In this document: one piece after another, positions 28,318 to 36,554 of the stretch | How the letters are laid out: every line of letters begins with the position of its first letter | How positions within the stretch are numbered: position 1 is the first letter of the stretch | Assembly: GCF_014905135.1 (NCBI RefSeq) | Contig: NZ_CP041406.1 | Coordinates: 1,116,001 to 1,180,000, forward strand | From: Sulfurimonas paralvinellae | GTDB taxonomy: Bacteria > Campylobacterota > Campylobacteria > Campylobacterales > Sulfurimonadaceae | DNA length: 64,000 bases | Direction of reading: 5' to 3' | Translations under genes and position numbers: made by a program | The notes under the pieces: model-generated | What the model was told of the DNA's origin: nothing | Database searches by the model: none | The model's input: only the letters and a program-made list of their open reading frames with translations

Positions 28318-29568
28318 TTACAATCTTCCATCAGAATTCTCTAAAAGAGATTTAATGTCAAAAACTACATTTTTATCAGTTTTAAGGTTTAACTCTTTAT
28401 ACTCATCATGTGCAACAGCCAAAACAATTGCCTCATAATCATTATAATTTATATCATTTTTCAATGCTATATTATACTCATATTTCACTTCATCTTGCTC
28501 TGCCCAATAGTCACTGACATGCACATTACATCCAAACTCTTGTAATTCTCGTATAACATCTATAACTCGAGAGTTTCTAATATCTGGACAGTTTTCTTTG
28601 AAAGTTATTCCAAGTACTAAAACTTTACTTCCTTCTATTTTATGACCTTTTTTTATCATCAATTTTATCACTTGATTTGCTACATAGATTCCCATATTAT
28701 CATTGAGTCTTCGTCCAGCTAATATAATCTCTGGATTGTATCCAACTTCTTGAGCTTTATGTGTAAGATAGTATGGATCCACACCTATGCAATGACCTCC
28801 AACAAGGCCAGGCTTAAATGGTAAAAAGTTCCATTTCGTTCCAGCTGCTTCAAGTACTGCATTAGTGTCTATTCCCAGTCTGTTAAAAATCATTGAGAGT
28901 TCATTAACAAATGCTATGTTTATATCTCTTTGTGAGTTTTCTATAACCTTTGCTGCTTCTGCTACTTTAATGGTAGGTGCCAAATGGGTTCCAGCAGTAA
29001 TTATGCTTGCATAGAGTTCATCTACTTTCGTTCCTATTTTAGGTGTACTCCCCGATGTGACTTTTAATATCTTGGTTACAGTATGTTCTTTATCACCTGG
29101 ATTGATTCGCTCAGGGCTGTAACCACAAAAAAAGTCTTCATTAAACTTTAAATTTGAAAATTTTTCAAGTACTGGAACACATTCTTCTTCTGTTGCGCCT
29201 GGGTAAACTGTAGATTCATAAATAACTATATCATCTTTTTGAAGAACTTTTCCTATAGACTCGCTCGCTTTTATAAGAGGAGTAAGATCTGGTTTTTTAT
29301 GCTTGTCTATTGGAGTAGGAACAGTTACTATGTAGATATTACATTCAGCTATATCTTCAAGTACATTTGTAAACTCCATCTTATTGGCTATAGCTTCGTT
29401 AACTTGTTTTTCAGAAAGCTCAAGAGTTCTATCATATCCGCTTCTTAATTCATCAATACGCCATTGTGCTATATCAAAGCCCACAACTTTATACTTAAAG
29501 CTAAAAGCATGTGCAAGTGGTAAACCCACATAACCTAGTCCAATGACAGCAATCTTTATATTTTCCAT
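28318..29568 (-). CDS. tviB: UDP-N-acetylhexosamine 6-dehydrogenase (TviB/WbpO family)
   Basis: Oxidises the C6 alcohol of UDP-GlcNAc (or UDP-GalNAc) to a carboxylate in two NAD-dependent steps. 416 residues with IGLGYVGLP at 9-17, [24 protein letters not shown] and the catalytic cysteine in [12 protein letters not shown]. These stretches follow the Vi-antigen enzyme TviB very closely. It supplies uronic acid both to WbpB and to uronic-acid residues of the glycan. It shares one base with the wbpP-like epimerase (TAATG). WbpO is the P. aeruginosa O6 name. Confidence 0.92.
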   Translation of the reverse strand: MENIKIAVIGLGYVGLPLAHAFSFKYKVVGFDIAQWRIDELRSGYDRTLELSEKQVNEAIANKMEFTNVLEDIAECNIYIVTVPTPIDKHKKPDLTPLIKASESIGKVLQKDDIVIYESTVYPGATEEECVPVLEKFSNLKFNEDFFCGYSPERINPGDKEHTVTKILKVTSGSTPKIGTKVDELYASIITAGTHLAPTIKVAEAAKVIENSQRDINIAFVNELSMIFNRLGIDTNAVLEAAGTKWNFLPFKPGLVGGHCIGVDPYYLTHKAQEVGYNPEIILAGRRLNDNMGIYVANQVIKLMIKKGHKIEGSKVLVLGITFKENCPDIRNSRVIDVIRELQEFGCNVHVSDYWAEQDEVKYEYNIALKNDINYNDYEAIVLAVAHDEYKELNLKTDKNVVFDIKSLLENSDGRL

Positions 29569-30602
29569 TATTTATTTCCTCTTAAATCATTTATGTACCA
29601 CTCTATTGATTCGACTAATCCATCTGCGAGAGTATGTGTTGGCTTGTATCCTATAAGATTTTTCGCTTTTTCTATATTTGCATTTGAGTGTCTGATATCA
29701 CCTGCCCTAAAATCTTTGTAAATTGGTTTAGGAATATGTAAGTTTTCTATATTTGATTCCAAACCACTTTTTAAAGCTATAAAAAGATTGTTAAGTGTTT
29801 CTCTACCGCCTGCTGCAGTATTGTAAGCTTGACCAAAAGCATCTTGATTTGTCGTCATAGCAGATAATATATTCATTTGCACAACATTATCTATATATGT
29901 AAAATCCCTACTTGTCTCACCATCACCATTTATATATACATCTTCATTGTATAACATTTGAGATATCCATTTTGGCATAACAGCAGCATAAGCACCATTA
30001 GGGTCTTGCCTCTTGCCAAAAACATTAAAATAACGAAGCCCTATCGTTTGCATATCATAACATTTATGAAATACATTTGCATAAAGTTCATTTGTAGCTT
30101 TTGTAACAGCATAAGGTGAAAGTACATTTCCAGTTTTTTCTTCAACTTTTGGAAGCTCCTCTGAGTCACCATATACCGAAGAAGAAGATGCATATACAAA
30201 TCTTTTCACACCATTATCTTTTGCAGCTGTTAGTATATTTAAGAAGCCTGTTATATTGGCATTATTCGTTGCTATAGGGTTATCTATAGAACGAGGAACA
30301 GAACCAAGTGCTGCTTGATGAAGCACTACATCTATATCTTTAGTAACAGAATGACAAATAGTAAAATCAGTCATATCACCTTCTACAAAAGTAAAATTTT
30401 CCCACTGTTCTTTAGAAACTGCTTTTTTAACTTGTTCTAAGTTATATCTATGACCAGTTGCAAAATTATCTAGACCTATGATTTTTTGATTGAGTATCAA
30501 TAACTCTTCAAGTAAATTTGAGCCTATAAAACCTGCTACACCTGTTATCAGCCAAGTTTTTTGATTATTTAAAAGTTCTTGTTTTACTTCATTATATTTC
30601 AT
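29568..30602 (-). CDS. wbpP: UDP-GlcNAc 4-epimerase (WbpP/TviC family)
   Basis: 344 residues that follow WbpP/TviC closely: [49 protein letters not shown], the catalytic [27 protein letters not shown] and [16 protein letters not shown]. Group-3 epimerases of this type interconvert UDP-GlcNAc/GalNAc and their uronic acids. Together with the 6-dehydrogenase it can give UDP-GalNAcA. It overlaps tviB by one base and lies 38 bases from galE, so the two are probably cotranscribed. Confidence 0.93.
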   Translation of the reverse strand: MKYNEVKQELLNNQKTWLITGVAGFIGSNLLEELLILNQKIIGLDNFATGHRYNLEQVKKAVSKEQWENFTFVEGDMTDFTICHSVTKDIDVVLHQAALGSVPRSIDNPIATNNANITGFLNILTAAKDNGVKRFVYASSSSVYGDSEELPKVEEKTGNVLSPYAVTKATNELYANVFHKCYDMQTIGLRYFNVFGKRQDPNGAYAAVMPKWISQMLYNEDVYINGDGETSRDFTYIDNVVQMNILSAMTTNQDAFGQAYNTAAGGRETLNNLFIALKSGLESNIENLHIPKPIYKDFRAGDIRHSNANIEKAKNLIGYKPTHTLADGLVESIEWYINDLRGNK

Positions 30603-30640
30603 TTGCGACCTTTTATTTCGTTATAGCATTTCACTTTTTC

Positions 30641-31675
30641 TTAGCCATTGCTATATCCACCTAGGTTATTACTTTGCCATCTCCAACTATCTTTACACAT
30701 TTGCTCTAGTGTTCGTTTAGCTTCCCAACCTAGCATTTCTTTCGCATAAGATGAATCTGCATAACATTTTGCTATATCTCCAGCTCTTCTGTCAACTAAC
30801 TTGTATGGCACTTTTTTACCACTTATTCGTTCATATGCTTTTACAACATCCAGTACAGAGTAACCTTTACCGGTTCCAAGATTGACTATAAGTGGTTCTA
30901 TCTCTTCATGAGTATTCAGGTACTCTATGGCTTTGACATGTCCAAAAGCAAGATCCATTACATGAATATAGTCTCTCACACCAGTGCCATCATGTGTATC
31001 ATAATCACTGCCAAATACATTGAGATATTCTCTTTTTCCAACTGCAACTTGGGAGATAAACGGCATAAGGTTGTTTGGTATTCCATTTGGATCTTCTCCA
31101 ATAGTTCCACTATCATGAGCACCTACAGGATTAAAGTATCTTAAAATCGCTATTTTAAAAGAGTTATCACTTATATATAAGTCTTCAAGTATTCGCTCGA
31201 TCATATATTTACTAGTACCATATGGATTGGTAGTGCCACCTGTCGGACTTGATTCGGTAAGTGGTTTGTAATTTTTAGCATCCACTTCCGAATAAACTGT
31301 AGCAGATGAGCTAAACACGATCTTTTTACAGTCAAACTCCTGCATCACTTCTAAAAGTCTCAAAGTTCCAACTACATTATTATCATAGTATTCAAGTGGT
31401 TTTTTTACCGACTCGCCAACTGCTTTGAGTCCTGCAAAGTGAATAACTGAGTCAATTTTATATTTGCTAAAAATTTCTTTAAGTTTAGCCTTGTCTCTTA
31501 TATCACCTTTTACAAAAGTTATATCTTTTCCAATAATTTTAGAGACTCTTTTAAGAGACTCTTGCGATGAGTTTGATAAATTATCATAGACTATAAAACT
31601 GTAGTTTGCCTTCGCCAATTCTACTAAGGTATGACTTCCTATGTACCCTGCTCCACCGGTGACAAGTATATTCAT
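30641..31675 (-). CDS. galE: UDP-glucose 4-epimerase GalE
   Basis: 344 residues, normal for GalE. It has NAD motif [10 protein letters not shown] at 6-15, [27 protein letters not shown], catalytic YGTSK, and [12 protein letters not shown] with the NLMP substrate loop. It interconverts UDP-glucose and UDP-galactose (and possibly the HexNAc forms) in the cytosol. It is the second gene of the leftward array, four bases behind the MarR-like regulator, so its expression should follow that promoter. Confidence 0.95.
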   Translation of the reverse strand: MNILVTGGAGYIGSHTLVELAKANYSFIVYDNLSNSSQESLKRVSKIIGKDITFVKGDIRDKAKLKEIFSKYKIDSVIHFAGLKAVGESVKKPLEYYDNNVVGTLRLLEVMQEFDCKKIVFSSSATVYSEVDAKNYKPLTESSPTGGTTNPYGTSKYMIERILEDLYISDNSFKIAILRYFNPVGAHDSGTIGEDPNGIPNNLMPFISQVAVGKREYLNVFGSDYDTHDGTGVRDYIHVMDLAFGHVKAIEYLNTHEEIEPLIVNLGTGKGYSVLDVVKAYERISGKKVPYKLVDRRAGDIAKCYADSSYAKEMLGWEAKRTLEQMCKDSWRWQSNNLGGYSNG

Positions 31676-31678
31676 AAC

Positions 31679-32014
31679 CTATATACTTCCTTTGGCTTTT
31701 GCATACTCACCATTCGCTTTATGCATTTGTAAATCAGCTTGAAGCATGTCATACTCTTTTTTCTTTTGTTCGATGAACTTTTCAGTTAAATTTATTTTCT
31801 CTTTTATACCTTTTTCTGTAAGAAGATATTTGTACTGTTTTTTGTTTTGGTTATTGGCAAAATTTTCAGCTTTTACCAATCCCTTTGCTATAAGGGCTTT
31901 GAGTACAAAATTAACTTTTCCCACACTAAACCCAATCTCTTGCGCAATAGTTTGCTGTGTTGTAATTTTGTCAATACTCCTCAGCACTAAAAGATCAACT
32001 TCACTATATTCCAA
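31679..32014 (-). CDS. MarR-family EPS-associated transcriptional regulator
   Basis: 111 residues: an N-terminal winged helix (about 5-75) with TTQQTIAQEIGFSVGKVNFV as helix-turn-helix and KKQYKYLLTEKG as the wing, then a C-terminal coiled-coil segment rich in Lys/Glu. This composition is that of small regulators found at the head of exopolysaccharide/O-antigen loci in many Proteobacteria. The start is TTG with AAAAGG upstream; no in-frame ATG fits. It is the first gene of the leftward array and sits just downstream of a perfect 7+7 inverted repeat, so autoregulation of the whole glycan operon is likely but not shown. Confidence 0.85.
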   Translation of the reverse strand: MEYSEVDLLVLRSIDKITTQQTIAQEIGFSVGKVNFVLKALIAKGLVKAENFANNQNKKQYKYLLTEKGIKEKINLTEKFIEQKKKEYDMLQADLQMHKANGEYAKAKGSI

Positions 32015-32057
32015 AAAGAGCCTTTTCCATAATAAATATCATGACATAAATATTAAC

Positions 32058-32076
32058 AAATTCAGACTTTGAATTT
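32058..32076. promoter_or_regulatory. Candidate operator: AAATTCA-N5-TGAATTT inverted repeat
   Basis: A perfect 7-bp inverted repeat with a 5-bp spacer, 44 bases upstream of the TTG start of the MarR-like gene. It lies just downstream of the possible -10 box at 32093-32098, which is where a repressor dimer would block transcription start. The size and dyad symmetry suit a MarR-family dimer. The link between site and regulator is inferred from position. Confidence 0.55.
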
Positions 32077-32092
32077 ACTGAACACTAAGCAA

Positions 32093-32098
32093 ATTATA
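32093..32098 (-). promoter_or_regulatory. Candidate -10 box of the glycan operon
   Basis: On the minus strand this hexamer reads TATAAT, a perfect sigma-70 -10 sequence, about 80 bases before the regulator start. No clear -35 sequence precedes it, which is common in Campylobacterota promoters. Confidence 0.45.
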
Positions 32099-32145
32099 AT
32101 ATTTTTTGTAGGGTATTCACTTTTAAGCTTGTCTTTAATTTCAAA

Positions 32146-32154
32146 TGCTATAAT
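32146..32154 (+). promoter_or_regulatory. Extended -10 promoter for the tRNA genes
   Basis: TGCTATAAT is a perfect extended -10 element located 38 bases before tRNA-fMet. A TTGTCT at 32129-32134 is a possible but closely spaced -35. It should drive both tRNAs. Confidence 0.55.
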
Positions 32155-32192
32155 TTCGCCATCAATAAGCAAAACAACTTATTGTTTCATAT

Positions 32193-32269
<77 letters not shown>

Positions 32270-32289
32270 ATTATTAACTATAAACATCT

Positions 32290-32364
32290 TGGGGTATCGC
32301 CAAGCGGTAAGGCCTCGGTTTTTGGTACCGATATTCGGGGGTTCGAATCCCTCTACCCCATCCA
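32290..32364 (+). tRNA. tRNA-Gln (TTG)
   Basis: 75 bases. The acceptor stem is TGGGGTA/TACCCCA, the anticodon loop is TTTTGGT (anticodon TTG), and the T arm is GGGGGTTCGAATCCCTC; CCA is encoded. It lies 20 bases after tRNA-fMet. Its 3' end is the probable insertion site of the island, because a P4-type integrase gene follows in the same direction 181 bases downstream. Confidence 0.95.
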
Positions 32365-32466
32365 CCCTTTAATCTGAAAAAGTCTTAAAACTCCCCAAAC
32401 AACGAACTTTAAATAATTTATTAGTCTAACTTAATCTAGCTTATGCTATAGTAATCCCATCTTTTT

Positions 32467-32525
32467 AGGGGTATTTAAAGGGGTACATTAGATAAGTACC
32501 CTTATAACAGTTAAAATATACCCCT
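32467..32525. repeat. Nested inverted repeats upstream of the integrase gene
   Basis: The outer arms AGGGGTAT (32467-32474) and ATACCCCT (32518-32525) enclose inner arms GGGTAC (32481-32486) and GTACCC (32496-32501). All four share the GGGTA core, which also resembles the first bases of tRNA-Gln. Position between the attachment region and int suggests arm-type integrase sites, Xis sites or an int operator; the function is inferred. Confidence 0.5.
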
Positions 32526-32544
32526 ATATACTCAAGGGTTACCG

Positions 32545-33759
32545 ATGGCACGAACTGTTACACCTCTTACCGATACAAAAATAAAAACTGCAAAAGCCAA
32601 AGAAAAAGATTACAAGCTCTTTGATGGCGGTGGCTTATTTCTATTAGTTACAAAGCGAAACACAAAGCTATGGAGACTAAAGTATAAGTTTGACGGAAAA
32701 GAAAAACTTCTAGCTTTAGGTGCATACCCTGAAATAAGTTTATCAAAAGCAAGAGAGCTTAGAGAAGTAAATAAAAAACTCTTAGCAGATGGCATTAATC
32801 CAAATACAGCAAAGCAAGAAGTAAAAGAGCAACATCATAAAGAAGATACAAAACATCTACACACATTTAAAGCTATTGCACTTCAACGACTAGAAAAAAT
32901 CAAAGAAGATATTAGTGAACCACACTACAAAGGCACACTTAGAGGCTTTGTCAATGATACATTCCCTTATATTGGTAATAAACATATCGATACTATAACT
33001 GCTCAAGATATCATCACCCTACTCCGTAAAATGATGGAAAGAGATGTTAGAAACTCTACTGAAAAGGTTTATCAACAAATTGGAAAAACTTTCAAGTGGG
33101 CAATCGCAAATGGTCTTGCTCAACGAAATCCTGCAAGTGATATAGAAATCAGTGAAATAATTGGCAAATCTAAAGAAAAGCACTACCCTACAATTACAGA
33201 TGATACGGGCATAAGAAATCTTCTCACAAGTATTCATGAATATGGCGGTGAGTTGTCGACTAAATATGCTCTTTTAATGTTAGCATACACTTTTGTAAGA
33301 CCATCTAATATCAGATTAGCCTTATGGAGTGAAATAGATTTTAAAGCCAAACAATGGGTCATACCTGCAAAAAAAATGAAGACAGATGATGAGTTTATTA
33401 TACCTCTTTCTGATACTATTATAGAACTACTAAAAGATATACGAATATATTCAGGCAATAGCCTATATCTTTTCCCAAGTACAAAAAGTAAAACAACTCC
33501 TCTTAGCGATGGAGCGCTCTTAGGTGCAGTAAGAAGAATGGGCTATTCTACATATGAGTTCACTCCGCATGGCTTTAGAGCTATGTTTTCAACAATTGCA
33601 CATGAAAAAAGCCCCTTTAAATATGATGTAATCGAGACTCAATTAGCACACAAAATAGGCAATTCAGTCTCTCAGGCATATAACCGTGCTAAATATCTTA
33701 AAGAACGAGTACAGCTTATGACATGGTGGACTAATTATCTCGATAATATTCAAAAATAA
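32545..33759 (+). CDS. int: Tyrosine recombinase/integrase of the P4 type (DUF4102 N-terminus)
   Basis: 404 residues: N-terminal arm-binding DUF4102 domain (about 1-90, with LTDTKIKTAKAKEKDYKLFD), a SAM-like core-binding domain (about 100-190) and a C-terminal catalytic domain. Active-site residues are visible: Arg in VRPSNIRLALW, HGFR in TPHGFRAMF, His in TQLAHKIG and the nucleophile Tyr in QAYNRAKY. It should integrate and excise the island at tRNA-Gln. Nested inverted repeats precede the gene, and one of three dispersed 18-bp repeats lies 17 bases after its stop. It looks intact. Confidence 0.93.
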   Translation: MARTVTPLTDTKIKTAKAKEKDYKLFDGGGLFLLVTKRNTKLWRLKYKFDGKEKLLALGAYPEISLSKARELREVNKKLLADGINPNTAKQEVKEQHHKEDTKHLHTFKAIALQRLEKIKEDISEPHYKGTLRGFVNDTFPYIGNKHIDTITAQDIITLLRKMMERDVRNSTEKVYQQIGKTFKWAIANGLAQRNPASDIEISEIIGKSKEKHYPTITDDTGIRNLLTSIHEYGGELSTKYALLMLAYTFVRPSNIRLALWSEIDFKAKQWVIPAKKMKTDDEFIIPLSDTIIELLKDIRIYSGNSLYLFPSTKSKTTPLSDGALLGAVRRMGYSTYEFTPHGFRAMFSTIAHEKSPFKYDVIETQLAHKIGNSVSQAYNRAKYLKERVQLMTWWTNYLDNIQK

Positions 33760-33776
33760 ATATAGTATAGGTATAA

Positions 33777-33794
33777 CTAGGTTAATCGAAGTCC
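33777..33794 (+). repeat. Dispersed 18-bp island repeat, copy 1
   Basis: CTAGGTTAATCGAAGTCC, differing by one base from the two other copies at 49661 and 53062. It follows the integrase stop, within ATATAGTA-like sequence that is also found before copy 3. Confidence 0.8.
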
Positions 33795-33805
33795 AAATAT
33801 TTCAC

Positions 33806-34126
33806 TTAATTATCTTGTGTTATATCACTCATTTTTTGGATAAAACTCTTGCTAAGTTTATTGTTAAAATAAAATTTAGGTTTTACATAACCAGCATCTT
33901 TAAACTCATCAAGAGTAAATAAAAAATTCAAATACCTTTCTATTACTGCTATTTTTGTAGTATTTCGCTTCATATGTCCTTTAAACTTCTCATAAAAAAT
34001 TCGGATATCATCCTCAGAAGGGTCATGATATAAATCCATAGCATACAACTCAGCAAAATGTTTTTGCTTTAAACCTATTTTATCAATCCAAATTCTGAGT
34101 TCATTCTGTTTGTCATTAATTTTCAT
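33806..34126 (-). CDS. Hypothetical small protein, possible HTH
   Basis: An unrecognised 106-residue charged, helical protein. The N-terminal part GLKQKHFAELYAMDL resembles the first two helices of an XRE-type helix-turn-helix domain, but the spacing of the rest is unusual. It is convergent with the integrase gene and may be a regulator of the mobile element. The upstream ribosome site is weak. Confidence 0.55.
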   Translation of the reverse strand: MKINDKQNELRIWIDKIGLKQKHFAELYAMDLYHDPSEDDIRIFYEKFKGHMKRNTTKIAVIERYLNFLFTLDEFKDAGYVKPKFYFNNKLSKSFIQKMSDITQDN

Positions 34127-34217
34127 TTCTAGTATGTCCCCTAAAGTCCCTTACGATTATTTTATAATTTTACCATCTTAAACAAAAGTTTAGGAAAAAT
34201 ATTTTAAGGAGCCAACT

Positions 34218-34364
34218 ATGGCAAAGAAAACACCAATGACCAAGGCTGATGCAGCTAGGATTCAATCAGGAGCTGCAAAAAATGATACTAATACATCTAA
34301 AAAAAGCTTTCCTGCTAGAGCACAAAGTGCTGCTGACAAAAATTTAAATAAAGGAAAAAAGTAA
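34218..34364 (+). CDS. 48-residue SMP-domain (seed maturation protein-like) small protein
   Basis: A small basic protein preceded by a strong AAGGAG site. Its sequence MTKADAARIQSGAAKN followed later by FPARAQSAADKN matches the short bacterial proteins with an SMP (seed maturation protein) repeat. These are disordered stress-type or unknown-function proteins, often carried on plasmids and islands. The stop is two bases before the next small gene, so the two form a unit. Function unknown. Confidence 0.7.
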   Translation: MAKKTPMTKADAARIQSGAAKNDTNTSKKSFPARAQSAADKNLNKGKK

Positions 34365-34366
34365 TT

Positions 34367-34507
34367 ATGGATACTTCAGATATGAACCAAGAAGAGTTAG
34401 ATTTATACTCTGACATTAACAATCCAAATAATGATTCAGATATGGATGACTGGGCTGATTCACATAATCCAAACAATGATGATTATATTGATAATGAAGA
34501 TGATTAA
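34367..34507 (+). CDS. 46-residue very acidic small protein with NPNND repeats
   Basis: The start follows the SMP-type gene by two bases. The product has 17 Asp/Glu and two similar units, DINNPNNDSDMDDW and DSHNPNNDDYIDNE, like small NPNN-containing proteins that often accompany SMP proteins. It has almost no hydrophobic core, so it is probably disordered. The basic/acidic pairing of the two small proteins suggests that they might bind each other; this is only an inference. Confidence 0.65.
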   Translation: MDTSDMNQEELDLYSDINNPNNDSDMDDWADSHNPNNDDYIDNEDD

Positions 34508-34520
34508 GGACTGTTGAGGA

Positions 34521-34853
34521 TTATCTCCTCACAGTTCTGCACTCTTTAAAACTTTTTTTAAATATCTTTAAAAACTCATTTTCATCTAATTTATAATTTG
34601 TATAGTCATATTGAAATTCACTTTCTTCCAAGGCACATGTACAATCTTCTAATTTTCGTTCATACTGAATATAAGGGATAGGTTTTTCATTTACCGATAG
34701 ACAACTATCAGTAATTAAGTATTCAATTTGTATTGGATAACGACCTACTTCTAAATTGTACTTTTCAATTATATCATCTAGATGATGACCACCAACTGCA
34801 CCAATCGTTAAAGTAGAAAGTACAGAAAGTATTTTTTGAGTCTTAGTCATCAT
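34521..34853 (-). CDS. Hypothetical protein, possibly exported
   Basis: An unrecognised product of 110 residues. I use the ATG at 34853 rather than the one at 34871, because it overlaps the stop of the upstream membrane-protein gene by 11 bases in the sequence AATGATGACTAA. A short hydrophobic N-terminal stretch (ILSVLSTLTIGAVGG) may be a signal or anchor. The rest has four cysteines (CLSV, CTC and ECR) that could form disulfides outside the cytoplasm. Confidence 0.5.
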   Translation of the reverse strand: MMTKTQKILSVLSTLTIGAVGGHHLDDIIEKYNLEVGRYPIQIEYLITDSCLSVNEKPIPYIQYERKLEDCTCALEESEFQYDYTNYKLDENEFLKIFKKSFKECRTVRR

Positions 34854-35253
34854 TATTTTTCCATAAATCATTCATTTTATATACATACTGATATAAAGCA
34901 TATAATATTGGTAATGTTACTGCAGAATCTATTATGTACTCTAATTTATCATAATCGTTGAAAGAATAAATTATATTCCCAAAATACTCAACTAGCATCA
35001 TAAAAAATATAAATTTCCATAACTCTTTTATAAAGTAGCTTTTACTATATATAAAACCTCTTAAGCCCAAAACAGATATGAAAAATAGTAATATAAAGAA
35101 GATATCATATAAATTTGTAAATGCTCTTTTACCCTCAAAAATACTATTAAATTCATTTATATCCGTAGCCAATATAAATACAAATACCCCTAATACAAAT
35201 ATACTAACAAATAAAATTAGCCAATAATATATTTTCCAAACTATTTTAGTCAA
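34843..35253 (-). CDS. Small membrane protein, four predicted TM segments
   Basis: 136 residues with hydrophobic stretches at about 8-29, 47-65, 75-92 and 105-122. There is no recognisable family. It is the first gene of a leftward pair with the possibly exported protein, with overlapping stop and start. It lies between the SMP-type small genes and the mobilisation genes, so it is probably cargo or entry-exclusion-like; this is a guess. Confidence 0.55.
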   Translation of the reverse strand: MTKIVWKIYYWLILFVSIFVLGVFVFILATDINEFNSIFEGKRAFTNLYDIFFILLFFISVLGLRGFIYSKSYFIKELWKFIFFMMLVEYFGNIIYSFNDYDKLEYIIDSAVTLPILYALYQYVYKMNDLWKNNDD

Positions 35254-35482
35254 TTTTCTTGCCCTTTTATTTAAATGATACTAATTTTACTAGATTATTG
35301 TATTTTCAATATTAAAAGGTATATTTTTTCAAAAAAAATCTTTATAAATATCAATAAAGGACTAGAATCATATAATTTTTAAAAAATGCGAAAAACACCC
35401 CAAAAAAAGAACACTTTTTAAAGGCAAATCATGAATGCATATAATAAAATTTTCCTAATCAAAAACAAAACAAAGGAAAGTT
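35254..35482. other. 229-bp intergenic region before the mobilisation genes
   Basis: Very AT-rich divergent region between the leftward membrane-protein pair and the rightward alpA-mob genes. It holds a C-rich island (CACCCC at about 35396) between A/T tracts. The transfer origin and the promoter of the mobilisation genes would be expected here or at the alpA-mobC junction, but I cannot identify a nick site. Confidence 0.35.
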
Positions 35483-35728
35483 ATGAAAATAATTTCAGAA
35501 AAAACAGAAATAGAACCGATAGGTTTGAGACCAAAAATTGCCGCATTTTATTTAGCTATCGGAGTAAGTACTCTCTGGGCATTAGCCAAAAAAGAAATAT
35601 TAACACCTATTAAAATTACCCCAGGTGTTACAGTCTTTTCGAAAATGGAATTAGATGAACTATTTCAAGAAAAGCTCCGTATTGCAAAAACTAAGCAAGA
35701 AAATACTGAGTCTACAATGGAGTCATAA
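35483..35728 (+). CDS. AlpA/excisionase-like DNA-binding protein
   Basis: 81 residues with a MerR/excisionase-type winged helix: LRPKIAAFYLAIGVSTLWAL as the helix-turn-helix, then a wing TPIKITPGVTVFSKMELDEL. Proteins of this kind regulate integrase genes or act as Xis. A good AAAGGAAAG site precedes the ATG at 35483. It shares one base with mobC (TAATG), so the mobilisation genes are coupled to it. An overlapping reading frame beginning at 35431 lacks this support. Confidence 0.8.
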   Translation: MKIISEKTEIEPIGLRPKIAAFYLAIGVSTLWALAKKEILTPIKITPGVTVFSKMELDELFQEKLRIAKTKQENTESTMES

Positions 35729-36036
35729 TGTCAAAATTAAAACAAATAAAAGTAAATGTCACATGTACTGATTATGAAACAATACAACAGCAATCTGCCA
35801 AAAAAAATGTGACAATGGCAGAATATATTCGTCAAAAACTAGATATAACCATTGGTACACATGCTCCGCCTGCTTCGTCTACTTATTTTCAAAGAGCAGA
35901 CCCTGCTCTACTTTTTGAACTAAATACTATTTCAAAAAGTTTAAATATTATTGCAAGTAATATTACAAAAGATATAGAGATTGATAGTTTTTTACTCGTT
36001 TCCATTTACAAACAGGTAATGAGTTTAAAATGTTAA
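35728..36036 (+). CDS. mobC: MobC-like relaxosome accessory protein
   Basis: 102 residues. The N-terminal IKVNVTCTDYETIQQQSAKKN followed by MAEYIRQKL is the ribbon-helix-helix type start of plasmid MobC proteins, which bind near oriT and help the relaxase open the DNA. The C-terminal part (LFELNTISKSLNIIASNI) matches the MobC relaxosome region. It overlaps the relaxase gene by seven bases, the usual mobCA arrangement. Confidence 0.75.
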   Translation: MSKLKQIKVNVTCTDYETIQQQSAKKNVTMAEYIRQKLDITIGTHAPPASSTYFQRADPALLFELNTISKSLNIIASNITKDIEIDSFLLVSIYKQVMSLKC

Positions 36037-36524
36037 TTCTATTCGCAGGCACAAATGATGGCTGGGGGAACTATGTGATAAATGGAACAAAGAAGAAACC
36101 AAGAAATCACGAAAAGATAAAGGTTTTGAGAGGTGATATTACTCTTGGTGACCATATTACAAATCACCCAAACTATAGACAAAATGCTTATTCAATTATT
36201 TTAAGTTTCAAAGGAAAACCTTCTATAGAGACAATGACCCAAGTTCTTACCGAATTTGAACAGTTTTTTATGCATGGATTTGAAGCTTATGAGTACCATT
36301 TTGATGCAGTTTTGCATATGGATACAGATGATTATCATATTCATGTCCGTATTCCTAAATTCAATTTATATACGGGAACTCAACTGCAACTGTATTTGGA
36401 TAAGAAGGATAGATATCGAGTTAATCTTATTCGTAATCTTATTGATATAAAATATCATTTAGAAAGTCCGCAAAATAATAGACAACTTATACAAGAAGAA
36501 CAAGATTTTCACACTGCACAATAG
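36030..36524 (+). CDS. mobA: ColE1-type relaxase MobA, catalytic N-terminal part, ended by in-frame TAG
   Basis: 164 residues that carry the relaxase core: KVLRGDITLGDHI and YSIILSF near the start, and the metal-binding motif LHMDTDDYHIHVRIPKFN (about 92-109). The frame is stopped by TAG at 36522-36524, yet the same frame is open again for 10 codons and continues into the next 354-residue ORF, whose first residues are standard relaxase sequence. So a single amber codon cuts one relaxase gene in two. The catalytic part could still be made; DNA-binding and MobB contact regions would be lost. Confidence 0.8.
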   Translation: MLILFAGTNDGWGNYVINGTKKKPRNHEKIKVLRGDITLGDHITNHPNYRQNAYSIILSFKGKPSIETMTQVLTEFEQFFMHGFEAYEYHFDAVLHMDTDDYHIHVRIPKFNLYTGTQLQLYLDKKDRYRVNLIRNLIDIKYHLESPQNNRQLIQEEQDFHTAQ

Positions 36525-36554
36525 GAAAAAAACAATAAACAAGAATCTAGAAAG

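Noticed and set aside
34135-34151. Possible fourth copy of the 18-bp repeat (CTAAAGTCCC)
   Set aside because: Only the last eight bases (AAAGTCC type) match; the CTAGGTTAATC part is missing.
35431-35613. A 60-codon ORF before the AlpA-like gene
   Set aside because: It overlaps the AlpA-like ORF in another frame. The ATG at 35483 has a good ribosome site and a recognisable DNA-binding domain; this one has neither.
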